From positions 3,746,501 through 3,810,500 of the forward strand of contig NZ_BCQA01000001.1 in the NCBI RefSeq assembly GCF_001748145.1: a DNA stretch of 64,000 nt, read 5' to 3'. The position numbers were made by a program, and so were the translations under genes. A model generated the notes under the pieces. That model saw only the letters and a list, made by a program, of their open reading frames with translations, had not been told where the DNA came from and made no database searches. The DNA comes from Bosea sp. BIWAKO-01 (GTDB lineage Bacteria > Pseudomonadota > Alphaproteobacteria > Rhizobiales > Beijerinckiaceae). This document shows, one piece after another, positions 1 to 8,704 of this stretch (its first letter is position 1; each line of letters opens with the position of its first letter).

Positions 1-675
1 GACCTCCATCTCGTACTCCTTCCAGCCGAGCACGCTCTCTTCGATCAGCACTTCGCTGGTCGGCGAAGCGTCCATGCCGCGCTCGCAGATCTCGATGAAT
101 TCGCCCTTGTTGTAGGCGATGCCGCCGCCTGTTCCGCCCATAGTGAAGGAGGGGCGGATGATCGCCGGCAGACCGATGTCCTCAAGCGCCTCGAGGGCCT
201 GGCCGAGCGTTCTGACATGGTGCGAGCGCGGCGTATCGAGACCGATCTTGGTCATCGCCTCGCGAAACAGCTCGCGATCCTCGGCCTTGTCGATGGCTTC
301 GGCGGTGGCACCGATCATCTCGACGTCGAATTTCTCGAGCACGCCCATTTTCTTCAGCGAAAGCGCGCAGTTCAGCGCCGTCTGGCCGCCCATGGTCGGC
401 AGCAGCGCAAAGCCGCCGGGCAGGACGTTGCGCTCCTTCTCGATGATCTTGGCGACGATCTCGGGCGTGATCGGCTCGACATAGGTCGCATCCGCGAGAT
501 CCGGGTCCGTCATGATCGTGGCCGGATTCGAATTGACCAGGACGATGCGGTAGCCCTCGGCCTTCAGTGTCTTGCAGGCCTGGGTTCCGGAATAGTCGAA
601 CTCGCAGGCCTGGCCGATAATGATCGGGCCGGCGCCGATGATGAGGATCGTCTTGATGTCTGTGCGCTTGGGCAT
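1..675 (-). CDS. carB: Carbamoyl-phosphate synthase large subunit, N-terminal part (cut by window edge)
   Basis: Large subunit of carbamoyl-phosphate synthase, which makes carbamoyl phosphate from bicarbonate, ATP and ammonia delivered by CarA, for arginine and pyrimidine synthesis in the cytoplasm. Read on the minus strand the protein begins [18 protein letters not shown] and continues with [26 protein letters not shown] and [10 protein letters not shown], all hallmarks of the first carboxyphosphate domain of CarB. Only the first 225 of about 1,100 residues are inside the window; the remainder lies beyond base 1. The ATG at 673-675 starts directly at the conserved N-terminus. The partner carA lies on the same strand but some 12.5 kb away, so the two are not a simple operon here. 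Confidence 0.97.
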   Translation of the reverse strand, partial: MPKRTDIKTILIIGAGPIIIGQACEFDYSGTQACKTLKAEGYRIVLVNSNPATIMTDPDLADATYVEPITPEIVAKIIEKERNVLPGGFALLPTMGGQTALNCALSLKKMGVLEKFDVEMIGATAEAIDKAEDRELFREAMTKIGLDTPRSHHVRTLGQALEALEDIGLPAIIRPSFTMGGTGGGIAYNKGEFIEICERGMDASPTSEVLIEESVLGWKEYEMEV

Positions 676-822
676 GGGTCCGGCCAGTGCTTGTGCGGGC
701 GCGCGCCTGACGGATCCCCGTCCGCGAGGAAAGGGGAGTCAGCGAGCGCCTGAATGAATGCTAGGCGCTCGCTATAGAGGGAGGTTGCCGCGGAAGGAAG
801 GGAAAAGCGCGCTTACCCCTCT

Positions 823-2034
823 TCAACGCACAGACGTCGCCACGGGGGCCCTGCCGATTTCCAGTTCGCGGCGCGTGGTCCGGCGTCGCCGGATGGAGAT
901 CCAAAGCAGGGTAAGTGCACCGATCTCGCAAATCGCGCCGACGAAACCGAGTTGCCATGAGGCGCCGTGGCGCAGCGTCTGCTGGCCCAATGCCGAGCCG
1001 GCGGCGATGCCGATATAGAGCGCGGACGCATTGAGCGAGAGCGCGACGACGGTCGCGTCTGGCGCCATCGCCGCGAGCCGCGACATCTGCGAGGGGTGGC
1101 CGGCCCAGCCGGCCATGCTCCAAACGAAGAGGATCGCCGGAGCGACGAAGATGGCCGCCGCGGGGGGCAGCGTGATCGCCATGAGCGAGGCGGAGGCGAG
1201 CGCCAGTGCGAGCACCGTGAGGACGAGGGCGAGGGTGCGCTCCGGGCCGAAGCGGTCGCTCGCCATTCCGCCTGCCTGGTTGCCGATGGCCGAACCGATG
1301 CCGGAGACGATGAGGGCGGCGCTGAGCCAGGGGCCGCTGATGCCGGCATGGGTGGCGAGGAAGGGCGCGACATAGGTGTAGAGTGTGAAGGCGCCGGTGG
1401 TCCAAAGCGCAGTGGTGCCGAGCGCCAGCAGCACATCGGTGCGGCGTGCGACCTGCAGGCGCTCGCTGAGCGAGTTGGTGCCGCGGGGCAAGTTGTCCGG
1501 CAGGTTCAGGAGCAGCCCGGCCACGGCGAAGGCGCCAATGAACGCGACCAAAAGGAAGGCGAGATGCCAGCCGCCATAGGAGGTGATGGCGGTGCCGAGC
1601 GGGACGCCGAGAATCAGTGAAACCGTCATGCCGCCGGTGACAAGCGCAATAGCCCGGCCGCGCCGCTCCGCCGAGACCAGCGCGACCGCCACCGCGTTGG
1701 CCGACGGCATGAAGACGCCGGCCGCAAGCGCCATGACGATGCGCGCGACCATCAGCCAGGCGAAGCCTGTGGCGAAGGCGGCAAACAGATTGGCAACGGC
1801 GAAGACGCTGAGCGACCCGGCGAGGATCATCCGGCGGTCGATGTCGCCCAGCAGGGTGGAAAGGACTGGCGAGCCCAACGCATAGGCGACGGCGAAGATC
1901 GAGATCAGCAAGCCGGCAGTATCGATCGAGGTGCCGAAGGCGGCCGCCAGATTCGGCAGGATGCCAGTGATCATCAGGCTTCCCGTGCCGATGACGAAGG
2001 CGCCGCCGGCGAGCCAGACGAGACGCGTGTCCAT
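823..2034 (-). CDS. MFS transporter (DHA1/AraJ-like drug or metabolite exporter)
   Basis: Twelve-helix inner-membrane carrier of the major facilitator superfamily, 403 residues. The N-terminal half has the typical first helix GGAFVIGTGSLMITG and a motif-A-like loop between helices 2 and 3 (LGDIDRRMILAGS). The helix 5 region VTGGMTVSLILGVPLGT resembles the antiporter motif C of DHA1 exporters such as AraJ/PbuE. I chose the ATG at 2034 because an AAGGA lies about six bases upstream; an upstream TTG at 2049 would place that Shine-Dalgarno inside the gene. The gene is divergent from an ArsR-type regulator and a palindromic site sits immediately before its start, so repression by that regulator is likely. 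The substrate cannot be told from sequence. Confidence 0.88.
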   Translation of the reverse strand: MDTRLVWLAGGAFVIGTGSLMITGILPNLAAAFGTSIDTAGLLISIFAVAYALGSPVLSTLLGDIDRRMILAGSLSVFAVANLFAAFATGFAWLMVARIVMALAAGVFMPSANAVAVALVSAERRGRAIALVTGGMTVSLILGVPLGTAITSYGGWHLAFLLVAFIGAFAVAGLLLNLPDNLPRGTNSLSERLQVARRTDVLLALGTTALWTTGAFTLYTYVAPFLATHAGISGPWLSAALIVSGIGSAIGNQAGGMASDRFGPERTLALVLTVLALALASASLMAITLPPAAAIFVAPAILFVWSMAGWAGHPSQMSRLAAMAPDATVVALSLNASALYIGIAAGSALGQQTLRHGASWQLGFVGAICEIGALTLLWISIRRRRTTRRELEIGRAPVATSVR

Positions 2035-2052
2035 TGGACATTCCTTCAAAAT

Positions 2053-2068
2053 TTCAATGATCGTTGAA
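2053..2068. promoter_or_regulatory. Palindromic operator, copy 1 (before MFS exporter)
   Basis: The 16-mer TTCAATGATCGTTGAA is a near-perfect inverted repeat (TTCAA...TTGAA) lying 19 bp upstream of the MFS start. A second near-identical copy lies 35 bp further on at 2104-2119. Paired palindromes in a divergent ArsR/MFS gap are the usual layout of an ArsR-family binding region. That the adjacent regulator binds here is inference. Confidence 0.7.
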
Positions 2069-2103
2069 TTTAAGGTCGCGTGCGAACTTCCGTCAACCTT
2101 AAT

Positions 2104-2119
2104 TTCAATGAACGTTGAA
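2104..2119. promoter_or_regulatory. Palindromic operator, copy 2 (before ArsR regulator)
   Basis: TTCAATGAACGTTGAA differs from copy 1 at a single base and keeps the TTCAA/TTGAA arms. The two centres are 51 bp apart, close to five helical turns, so dimers bound at both would lie on the same DNA face. It sits about 38 bp before the probable regulator start. Confidence 0.7.
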
Positions 2120-2156
2120 TATTGTCAGGAGTACCGCAATCTCCTATGTCCGGGGG

Positions 2157-2513
2157 ATGAAGCCGATCTTTCATCCCGACATGGACGACATTGACGCCGC
2201 GACGGTTTTTGGCGCGCTCGCCGATCCGACGCGACTCGCCATCGTCCTGGCGCTGGCCGATTCCGAGGAGTTCGAGGCGCGCTGCGGAAGCTTCACGGAT
2301 TTCGCCTCACCCTCGCTGCTGGCCTATCATTTTGCGAAGCTGCGCGAGGCCGGCATCACCCGGGCCCGGGCGGAGGGCACGTCCCGCTTCATCAGCCTGC
2401 GGCGTGGCGAACTCGACGGTCGCTTCCCCGGGCTGCTCGACAGCATCATTGCCACGGCGCGGCGCGATTCGTCGCTTCCCCGCTTTTCCGAAGACAAACT
2501 GCTCGCTCCGTAG
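2157..2513 (+). CDS. ArsR-family winged-helix transcriptional regulator
   Basis: Small winged-helix repressor, about 118 residues. The segment TVFGALADPTRLAIVLALAD is the ArsR signature opening (FxALADPTRLxIL), and SLLAYHFAKLREAGITRA is the recognition helix (xxHLxxLxxAGLv). No CxCxxC metal-binding motif is present; the only cysteine is in EARCGSF, so an organic inducer is at least as likely as a metal. The frame is open back to a TTG at 2115, but that codon lies inside the palindromic operator, so I prefer the ATG at 2157, which follows a G-run; the ATG at 2181 is also possible. It faces the MFS exporter and probably represses both genes. Confidence 0.85.
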   Translation: MKPIFHPDMDDIDAATVFGALADPTRLAIVLALADSEEFEARCGSFTDFASPSLLAYHFAKLREAGITRARAEGTSRFISLRRGELDGRFPGLLDSIIATARRDSSLPRFSEDKLLAP

Positions 2514-2569
2514 GGGGCATCAGCCCATTCCGGTCGAAACCGGCTTGCCAACCTTTCGCATCGCTGTCT

Positions 2570-2591
2570 ATGTTATGTTGTAACATAACAT
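2570..2591. promoter_or_regulatory. Zur-box-like palindrome upstream of CobW GTPase
   Basis: A 22-nt AT-rich inverted repeat with left arm ATGTTATGTTG and right arm TAACATAACAT, mismatched only at the centre, in an otherwise GC-rich region. It matches the form of alphaproteobacterial Zur sites (GTTAT...ATAAC core) and ends 12 bp before the start of a COG0523 GTPase, a class that is commonly Zur-controlled. Assignment to Zur is inference from motif and context; Fur or Mur sites are related in form. Confidence 0.75.
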
Positions 2592-2603
2592 AATGGATGC
2601 CGA

Positions 2604-3818
2604 ATGGATTCCCGCCTTCCCGTCACCGTGCTCTCAGGCTTCCTCGGGGCCGGCAAGACCACGCTCCTCAATCACGTCCTCAGCAATCGCGAAGGCCGCA
2701 AGGTTGCGGTCATCGTCAATGACATGAGCGAGGTGAATATCGACGCCGATCTGGTGCGGGAGGGCGGGGGCAATCTCTCGCGGACCGACGAGAGGCTGGT
2801 CGAGATGAGCAATGGCTGCATCTGCTGCACCTTGCGCGATGACCTGCTCGCCGAAGTGCGTCGCCTCGCCGGGGAAGGGCGCTTCGACTACCTGCTGATC
2901 GAAGGCACCGGCATCGCCGAGCCTTTGCCGGTCGCCGCGACCTTCGCGTTTCGCGACGAGGATGGCGCCAGCCTTTCCGATCTCGCGCGGCTCGATACGA
3001 TGGTGACCGTCGTCGATGCCATCAATCTGATGAAGGATTATGGCTCGCGCGACTTCCTGCGTGAGCGCGGCGAGACGGCAGGCGAGGACGACGAGCGCAC
3101 CCTGGTCGATCTCCTGGTCGAGCAGATCGAGTTCGCCGATGTCGTCGTCCTGAACAAGGTGTCGGAGGTCACGCCGGAAGAGCGCGATCTGGTGCGCAAG
3201 ATCATCCGGGCGCTCAATCCCGATGCAAGGTTGGTCGAAACCGATTTCGGCCGCGCTCCGCTCGCAGCGATCCTTGATACGGGGTTGTTCGATCACGAGA
3301 AGGCCGAACAACATCCGCTCTGGTACAAGGAGCTCTATGGCCACAGGGATCATGTTCCGGAAACCGAGGAGTACGGCATCTCCTCCTTCGTCTACCGCGC
3401 CCGGCGCCCATTCCAACCGGAGCGGTTCAGCGCCTTCCTGGGGCGCGACTGGGGCGGCCTGATCCGTGCCAAGGGCCATTTCTGGCTGGCGACCCGGCCG
3501 GAATGGGTTGGCGAGATGAGCCTTGCTGGCAGCGTCTGCCGGACCGAGGCGATGGGCTTCTGGTGGGCGTCCGTGCCGCGTAGCCGTTGGCCCGACCATC
3601 CCGAGTGGAAAGCAATCCTGAACCGGCACTGGCACTCGGTCTGGGGCGACAGGCGGCAGGAACTGGTCTTCATTGGCTCGGGCATGGACCAGCAGGCCAT
3701 CACCAGCGCGCTCGACGCCTGCCTGCTCGGCGAGACGCCGACCATCAGCTTCAAACCGGAACGCTACCGCGACCTGCCTGACCCATTTCCGGTCTGGCGC
3801 CGCGCCGCTGCGGTCTGA
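2604..3818 (+). CDS. CobW/COG0523-family GTP-binding metallochaperone (ZigA/YeiR-like)
   Basis: Cytoplasmic G3E-family GTPase, 404 residues, thought in this family to bind zinc and deliver it to client enzymes when zinc is scarce. The Walker A motif is [15 protein letters not shown] near residue 12, the metal-binding CxCC motif is [13 protein letters not shown] near residue 72, followed by [13 protein letters not shown] and the base-recognition NKVSEV. The C-terminal CobW_C domain ([17 protein letters not shown] onward) is present and the length is normal. The AT-rich Zur-like palindrome immediately upstream and the AztD-like gene 54 bp downstream support a zinc-starvation role rather than cobalamin synthesis. 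The individual client protein is unknown. Confidence 0.9.
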   Translation: MDSRLPVTVLSGFLGAGKTTLLNHVLSNREGRKVAVIVNDMSEVNIDADLVREGGGNLSRTDERLVEMSNGCICCTLRDDLLAEVRRLAGEGRFDYLLIEGTGIAEPLPVAATFAFRDEDGASLSDLARLDTMVTVVDAINLMKDYGSRDFLRERGETAGEDDERTLVDLLVEQIEFADVVVLNKVSEVTPEERDLVRKIIRALNPDARLVETDFGRAPLAAILDTGLFDHEKAEQHPLWYKELYGHRDHVPETEEYGISSFVYRARRPFQPERFSAFLGRDWGGLIRAKGHFWLATRPEWVGEMSLAGSVCRTEAMGFWWASVPRSRWPDHPEWKAILNRHWHSVWGDRRQELVFIGSGMDQQAITSALDACLLGETPTISFKPERYRDLPDPFPVWRRAAAV

Positions 3819-3872
3819 GAGATCCGGTCCGCGCACCGGCGGACCTCTGCCCTTCGTTCACAGGAGACAACG

Positions 3873-5174
3873 ATGCGCTTTCAGTTCGCAGCGGGAGCTG
3901 CGCTTACCCTTGTTCTGGCCGCAGCAACGGCCGCTGCCCATGATCATGCCACCTTGCGTGGCCGGCTCGTCCTTGCCGACCACGAGAAACCGGTCGTGCG
4001 TGTGCTCGACCTCGACTCCGGCGAGGTGACGCATAGCTTCGATGTGCCAAAACCCAACCCGTCCTTCGCCAGCGCCGAGGGGGGGCGTTTCATCGTCATC
4101 AAGACAGGCGACGAGGCTGGCACCATCCGCTTCCTCGATAGCGGACTGCGCTACGAATCCCATGGGGATCACGTCGATGTCGACAAGGGGCCGGTCAGGC
4201 TGCTCGACTTCGCCGTGAAGGGCGACCGCCCGGCCCATGTGGTTTCCAGGCATGGACAGATTGCGCTGTTCTTCGACGGAGACAGGCCCTGGGAGCGCAA
4301 GAGCGAGCCGAAGGCGGTGCTGGTCGATCTCAAGAGCCTGGATGGCAAGTCTCCCGCCAGCGAGACATGGCCCAGCCCGGCGCCGCAGCACGGCATTGCC
4401 ATTCCGCTCGGGCGCCGGCAGTGGCTGATGTCGGTGCCGAACGCGGTCTACGCCAAGGGCGAGGACCGCAGCGCCTCGTCTCGGCCGGACGGCTTTGAAA
4501 TCCTCGAGCGCAACAAGGGCTGGAAGCGGCTCGCAAGCTTCAACGATCTGGCGCGCGCCGATGCCTCCTGCAAGCTCTTCCACGGTTATGCCGAGAGCAA
4601 GGGGCGCCACGTCTTCGGCTGCAATGACGGGGTGGATGGCGGCGTTCTCGTCCTTGCCCGGGATACGTCCGGGCGCTGGACTGCGCGCAAGATCGGCTAT
4701 CCCGACGAGCGGCGCGTCAGTGCGATCAAGGCGCGCACGGGCGCCCGCTATGCCGTCGCCAATTACGGACTGAAGGGGCCATACAATGCGCTTCTGCGGA
4801 TCGACCCTGCCGCAGCCTTGCTCTCGGCCCAGGATGTCCTGACGGTGCCCGGCGGCCAGCCGGCCTGCCAGTTCGATCTTGATGCCAGCGGCAACCGCAT
4901 GGCGAACCTCACGCCGGACGGCAAACTCCGCGTCTATGAGATCGCGCCGACCTGGCGGGAACTCGCAACGTTCGACGCGGTACCCGCCTTCGATTGCCAA
5001 TACGGCGCGAAATCGCCGACACCGAACCTGGGTATCGTCGGGAACAGCGCCTTCGTCAGCGATCCCACGAGCGGTCGCATCCGGGAGTTTCATTTGGATA
5101 CGCTGAAGCAAGGGCTCGACATGCCGGTCGGCGGGATGCCCGCCAATCTCGCCGGCGGTGGCGATGCCGGCTGA
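3873..5174 (+). CDS. aztD: AztD-like periplasmic zinc metallochaperone
   Basis: Secreted protein of 433 residues. It starts with a clear signal peptide (MRFQFAAGAALTLVLAAATA, cleavage near AAA-HDH), so the mature protein begins with a histidine-rich HDH segment. The body has short repeated strands such as VRVLDLDSGEVTHSF and IRFLDSGLRYESHGDH, consistent with a beta-propeller. In Paracoccus denitrificans AztD binds zinc in the periplasm and passes it to the binding protein AztC of the AztABC importer. Here it follows the CobW GTPase, probably under the same Zur-like site, but no aztABC is present nearby. Assignment to AztD rests on remembered family features, not a search. Confidence 0.75.
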   Translation: MRFQFAAGAALTLVLAAATAAAHDHATLRGRLVLADHEKPVVRVLDLDSGEVTHSFDVPKPNPSFASAEGGRFIVIKTGDEAGTIRFLDSGLRYESHGDHVDVDKGPVRLLDFAVKGDRPAHVVSRHGQIALFFDGDRPWERKSEPKAVLVDLKSLDGKSPASETWPSPAPQHGIAIPLGRRQWLMSVPNAVYAKGEDRSASSRPDGFEILERNKGWKRLASFNDLARADASCKLFHGYAESKGRHVFGCNDGVDGGVLVLARDTSGRWTARKIGYPDERRVSAIKARTGARYAVANYGLKGPYNALLRIDPAAALLSAQDVLTVPGGQPACQFDLDASGNRMANLTPDGKLRVYEIAPTWRELATFDAVPAFDCQYGAKSPTPNLGIVGNSAFVSDPTSGRIREFHLDTLKQGLDMPVGGMPANLAGGGDAG

Positions 5175-5239
5175 GGGGCTGCGCGGCGCGTTCCGGACGG
5201 AATTCCGGGAGCCATCACGGCACCCCGCGCTCTGATGAC

Positions 5240-5274
5240 GTCCGGACCTGCGCGGTCTCGCGCCTTGTCCGGAC
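5240..5274. terminator. Possible hairpin after aztD-like gene
   Basis: The self-complementary octamer GTCCGGAC occurs twice (5240-5247 and 5267-5274), so the RNA can form an 8-bp stem with a 19-nt loop about 65 bp after the upstream stop codon. No clear U-run follows, so terminator function is uncertain. Confidence 0.35.
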
Positions 5275-5361
5275 TGCCTTGATTGGGGGGCGAGGCGGGG
5301 CTTGCGCGAGCTTTCACGCGAGCCGGTACTGGCCAGCAGGAAAATGCTGTAGAGGGCGGGG

Positions 5362-5769
5362 ATGTCTCTCTCCCGCCTTCCCCGTCAGTCGCGCCAGATC
5401 GTGGCCTATGTTTTCTCCGGTGGCGTGACGGCGGTGGCGCATTACGCGCTGCTGATCGGACTGGTCGAGCTTGGCGGGGTCGCGCCGGTGCCGGCTACGC
5501 TTGCCGGTTTCACGCTCGGCGCGGTCGTGTCCTATACGCTGAACCGCTGGCTGACCTTTGACGCCACGCATAGCCATGCCCAGGCGACCTGGCGCTTTGC
5601 GCTGATCGCGGCGGGCGGTTTCGTGCTGACCGGTATCCTGATGCATCTTTTCGTGGCGCGGGCCGGTCTGCCCTATCTGCCGATGCAGATCGTCACCACG
5701 CTGATCGTGATGGTGTTCTCCTTCCTCGGCCACAAGTTCTTTTCCTTCGCGGATCGCGAAGGCGTCTAA
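5362..5769 (+). CDS. GtrA-family small membrane protein
   Basis: 135-residue inner-membrane protein with four predicted helices, typical of the GtrA/DPMS fold. The first helix reads VAYVFSGGVTAVAHYALL-type, followed by AGFTLGAVVSYTLNRWLTF, the family signature (SYxLNRxWTF). Two further helices and a basic end FLGHKFFSFADREG (family FxxxRxWVF) follow. GtrA proteins are associated with flipping lipid-linked sugars or with cell-surface polysaccharide modification; no glycosyltransferase partner is adjacent, so its specific role is unknown. Start ATG at 5362 follows a GGCGGGG that may act as a ribosome site. It ends 10 bp before the convergent methyltransferase gene. Confidence 0.88.
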   Translation: MSLSRLPRQSRQIVAYVFSGGVTAVAHYALLIGLVELGGVAPVPATLAGFTLGAVVSYTLNRWLTFDATHSHAQATWRFALIAAGGFVLTGILMHLFVARAGLPYLPMQIVTTLIVMVFSFLGHKFFSFADREGV

Positions 5770-5778
5770 AGCGGCGGC

Positions 5779-6471
5779 TCAGCCCGGATTGCGGGCGCGG
5801 AAGGTCATGCGGTGCGGGTTATGGCCGAAGTTCGGCTGGCGCTCGATTTCGTCGAACCCGCCCTCTCGGATCAGAGTGACGATGGCGGCAGCGCTATAGG
5901 TCGAGAGCCCGTACTCGGCGCGCAGCTTCCGATAATCGGAGAACGCGGTGCGGACGAGCCCGCCGAGCGCGGCAATCAGGAAGCCGCCGCGCCAGGCGAA
6001 GGAGAGCAGTTGCGTGGCGTCGGTCAGCGCGCTGACATCGGGTGGAATCACATCGGCGATGACGAGATGTCCGCCGGGCTTCAGCTTGCGTCGCCAGAGC
6101 AGGAGCAACTGCGCCAGCTCCTCACGGCCGAGATACTGGATCAGCGAGTTGGCGACGACGAGATCGAGCGCGCCGTCGTCAAGTGCCTCGACCTCCTCCG
6201 GCGAGACGACGGTGATCGCCGGGATCGCGCCAAAGGTCGCACGCAGCTTTTCACGCACGCTCGGGGCCGCCTCGCAGAGATAGAGCCTGGCGCAGGCTGC
6301 GGCGACGCGATCGGCGGCCAGCGCTTCGCCGCAACCGTGATCCAGCACGACCGCCTCGGGCGAGGGGATATGGCGAATCAGGTCGGTGGCGATCTGGCGG
6401 TAGTGCAGCAGCTTGTGACGGGGCGAGACATAGATCGCGTGCTCGCTGTTCCAGAAATCGCGCCAGGACAT
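5779..6471 (-). CDS. Class I SAM-dependent methyltransferase
   Basis: 230-residue soluble methyltransferase. Motif I is AVVLDHGCGEALAADRV near residue 40, motif II/post-I is LYLCEAAPSVREKLR, motif IV is LDLVVANSLIQYLGREEL and the post-motif is LKPGGHLVIADVIPP, all standard for the class I Rossmann fold. A hydrophobic stretch (AWRGGFLIAALGGLVRTAF) near residue 150 could be a membrane-associated or lid region. The substrate cannot be inferred. It is divergent from the cyclopropane fatty acid synthase gene, another methyltransferase, and convergent with GtrA, which hints at a lipid or envelope role without proving one. Confidence 0.85.
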   Translation of the reverse strand: MSWRDFWNSEHAIYVSPRHKLLHYRQIATDLIRHIPSPEAVVLDHGCGEALAADRVAAACARLYLCEAAPSVREKLRATFGAIPAITVVSPEEVEALDDGALDLVVANSLIQYLGREELAQLLLLWRRKLKPGGHLVIADVIPPDVSALTDATQLLSFAWRGGFLIAALGGLVRTAFSDYRKLRAEYGLSTYSAAAIVTLIREGGFDEIERQPNFGHNPHRMTFRARNPG

Positions 6472-6668
6472 CGTCTCGCCGTCATCCGCTCAGTGACGGG
6501 CGCACGCGCGCCCGTTTCGGCCTCAGGACTACGCTGTCGCTGCGTGTATCGGCAACCGCCGATATGGAGTTCGCGCAACACCTCGCCAGTTCCGCGTTCT
6601 TCTGCCGGCTCGGCATTTCCCTGCGCCGATCGCTCGGCTTAAGGTCGCACCAAGGCTGGGAGGCTTGC

Positions 6669-7925
6669 ATGCTGCTGTTGCCGCGACTTCTGAAACGCTT
6701 CGTCAGGCAAGGGCGCCTGACGGTGATCACCCCGGACAACAAGCGCCATGTCTTCGGGCCCGGCCCGGGGCCAATCCTGTTCGCTGGTCAGAACAAGACC
6801 GCGCCGGCTGTCACCGTGCGCTTCTCTGACGACAAGATCGAGCGCGAGATCTTTCTGAATCCCGAGCTGGCCCTGGCCGAAGGCTACATGGACGGGCGGG
6901 TGAATTTCGAGGACGGCTCGACGATCCACGACCTGCTCAGTCTGTTCTGGCTGCAGCGCAAGGAGATGCGCAAGCATCCGCTGCAAAAGGCGATCCGCAA
7001 CATCCGTTTCCGCATCCGGCGCTTCCGGATGCACAACCCGCTCGGCGTGGCCGGCAAGAAGGTCAAGCACCACTACGACATCCCGACCGATTTCTACCGT
7101 CTCTGGCTCGACGAGACGATGACCTATTCCTGCGCCTATTGGCATAGTCCGGAGGTGGGGCTCGAAGCTGCGCAGAAGGCAAAACTCCGCCATATCGCGG
7201 CCAAGCTGAAGATCGAACCCGGCATGACGGTTCTGGATATCGGTTCGGGATGGGGCGAGCTCGCGATCTATCTCGCCAAGGCCTGTGGAGCCAAGGTGAC
7301 CGGGCTGAATGTCTCGCCCGACCAGATGGCGGCGGCGCAGAAGCGGGCCGAAGCGGCCGGGGTCGGCGGCAGCGTCACTTTCATCAACAAGGACTATCGC
7401 GAACTGACCGGCAGCTTCGACCGCGTCGTCTCGGTCGGCATGATGGAGCATGTCGGCGTTGCGCATTACCTCGAATATTTCGAGAAGATCCGCGATCTGC
7501 TGACGCCGGACGGGATTGCGTTGGTGCACTGCATCGGCCGGGTCGGCCCTCCGGGCTTCACTGGACCGTTCTTCGACAAATACATCTTCCCGGGCGGGTA
7601 CGCACCGGCGATGTCGGAGGTGTTCGCGGCGGTCGAGCAGACAGGGCTCTGGTCGTCGGACTGCGAGTTCTGGCGCCGGCATTACCACTGGACGCTGGCT
7701 GCCTGGCGCCAGCGGTTTCTCGCCAAGCGCGAGGAGGTCGTTGGCATGATGGGCGAGCGTTTCGCGCGGATGTGGGAGTTCTACCTCTCGGCCTGCGAGA
7801 TCTCGTTCGATATCGGGGGGGACATGGTTTTCCAGCTCCTGCTCGGCCCGCACAAGAGCGCCGTGCCGGTGATCCGCGACTACATCACCGAGAATGAGAG
7901 AGCTCTGGAGGCGCAAGGCTTCTGA
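6669..7925 (+). CDS. cfa: Cyclopropane-fatty-acyl-phospholipid synthase
   Basis: SAM-dependent enzyme that adds a methylene bridge across the double bond of unsaturated acyl chains in membrane phospholipids, usually on entry to stationary phase or under acid stress. The 418-residue protein has the family's N-terminal lipid-binding region (NPELALAEGYMDGRVNFEDG), the signature HHYDIPTDFYRLWLDETM with TYSCAYW, the SAM-binding loop VLDIGSGWGELAIYLAK and SVGMMEHVGVAHYLEYF. The first glycine-loop cysteine of E. coli Cfa (GCGWG) is serine here, a common variant. I start at the ATG at 6669 because GGGAGG lies seven bases upstream, although the frame is open further. Likely a single-gene unit. Confidence 0.93.
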   Translation: MLLLPRLLKRFVRQGRLTVITPDNKRHVFGPGPGPILFAGQNKTAPAVTVRFSDDKIEREIFLNPELALAEGYMDGRVNFEDGSTIHDLLSLFWLQRKEMRKHPLQKAIRNIRFRIRRFRMHNPLGVAGKKVKHHYDIPTDFYRLWLDETMTYSCAYWHSPEVGLEAAQKAKLRHIAAKLKIEPGMTVLDIGSGWGELAIYLAKACGAKVTGLNVSPDQMAAAQKRAEAAGVGGSVTFINKDYRELTGSFDRVVSVGMMEHVGVAHYLEYFEKIRDLLTPDGIALVHCIGRVGPPGFTGPFFDKYIFPGGYAPAMSEVFAAVEQTGLWSSDCEFWRRHYHWTLAAWRQRFLAKREEVVGMMGERFARMWEFYLSACEISFDIGGDMVFQLLLGPHKSAVPVIRDYITENERALEAQGF

Positions 7926-7958
7926 GGCGGGCGACATGCCGTCCCGTAGGCCTCGAAT

Positions 7959-7983
7959 GCGGGTGGGAAGATCTCCCGCCCGC
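7959..7983. terminator. GC-rich hairpin after cfa
   Basis: A 10-bp stem (GCGGGTGGGA against TCCCGCCCGC with one G-U pair) around a 5-nt loop, 34 bp after the cfa stop. There is no T-run behind it, so it may be an attenuating or RNA-protecting hairpin rather than an intrinsic terminator. Confidence 0.45.
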
Positions 7984-8070
7984 ACTCAGGCATGGATACC
8001 GGCTCTTTGCCGGGGCCTGAACGGGATGAGCTCGTATCACGCCTCGGCCGGCGCTCTTTGGGTCATCGCC

Positions 8071-8643
8071 TCAAGGCTCGGCGGCTTGCGTGAAATCCAG
8101 CGCCAGAAGCGCTTCGTCATAGAACTGGCCGTCGACGTACAACGCTTTGGATTCGATGCCATAGGGGGCAAAGCCGAGTCGGGTGTAGAGCGAATGTGCG
8201 GCGCGGTTCGTCGTCACGACGTGGGCCTGAAGCACCAGGACGTGCCGCGCGGCGTGCCCGATGAGGGCATCGACGAGCGCGCGGCCGACCCCATCCCCGC
8301 GCCAGCCAGCCACAACGTAGACGCCCCAGAGCACGCCCTTGTGGCGCGACTTGGCAGAGAAGGTTGCGCGGAAGCCTGCGATCCCGATCAGGTCACCGCT
8401 GTCGGAGAAGGCCCCGAAGACCCTGTTGGGTTCCTCGGCGGCGAGGCGCGAGCGGAAGAAGCTGTCCGGCTGGGCGGCCTCTTCGGCGTGGCTTGCGCCG
8501 AAGGCCTCCGGCGTGTCGGACAACGCAACCAGGCGCAGCGCGCGGAATGCGACCCAGTCTTCCGCCACCAATGCTCGTATGCGAACGCCAGCGGCCGACG
8601 GAGATGATTGAACGACACCGGGCTGATCACTGGTCATACGCAT
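8071..8643 (-). CDS. GNAT-family N-acetyltransferase
   Basis: 190-residue acetyl-CoA-dependent acyltransferase. The central core reads LIGIAGFRA then GVLWGVYVVAGWRGDGVGRALVDALI, which is GNAT motif A with the acyl-CoA pyrophosphate loop (WRGDGVG). The following helix-strand HVLVLQAHVVTTNRAAHSLYTRLGF is motif B with the usual N-x-x-A-x-x-L-Y-x-x-x-G-F pattern. The N-terminus IRALVAEDWVAFRALRLVAL is typical of small-molecule or antibiotic-type GNATs. ATG at 8643 or the nearby ATG at 8637 could be used. It is followed on the same strand by nothing related; substrate unknown. Confidence 0.87.
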   Translation of the reverse strand: MRMTSDQPGVVQSSPSAAGVRIRALVAEDWVAFRALRLVALSDTPEAFGASHAEEAAQPDSFFRSRLAAEEPNRVFGAFSDSGDLIGIAGFRATFSAKSRHKGVLWGVYVVAGWRGDGVGRALVDALIGHAARHVLVLQAHVVTTNRAAHSLYTRLGFAPYGIESKALYVDGQFYDEALLALDFTQAAEP

Positions 8644-8704
8644 CCTCGCGGGGCAGGCGAGGAACAGTATTGCAGCGGGCGCCCGTGGGGGGAAGCTGGT
8701 GCTG

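Noticed and set aside
2634..3836. 400-codon open frame antisense to the CobW GTPase gene
   Set aside because: Long antisense frames are common in GC-rich genes; the plus-strand protein has clear motifs and this one has none.
3858..5111. 417-codon open frame antisense to the AztD-like gene
   Set aside because: The plus-strand frame has a signal peptide and family features; the antisense protein is Arg/Gly/Asp-rich noise.
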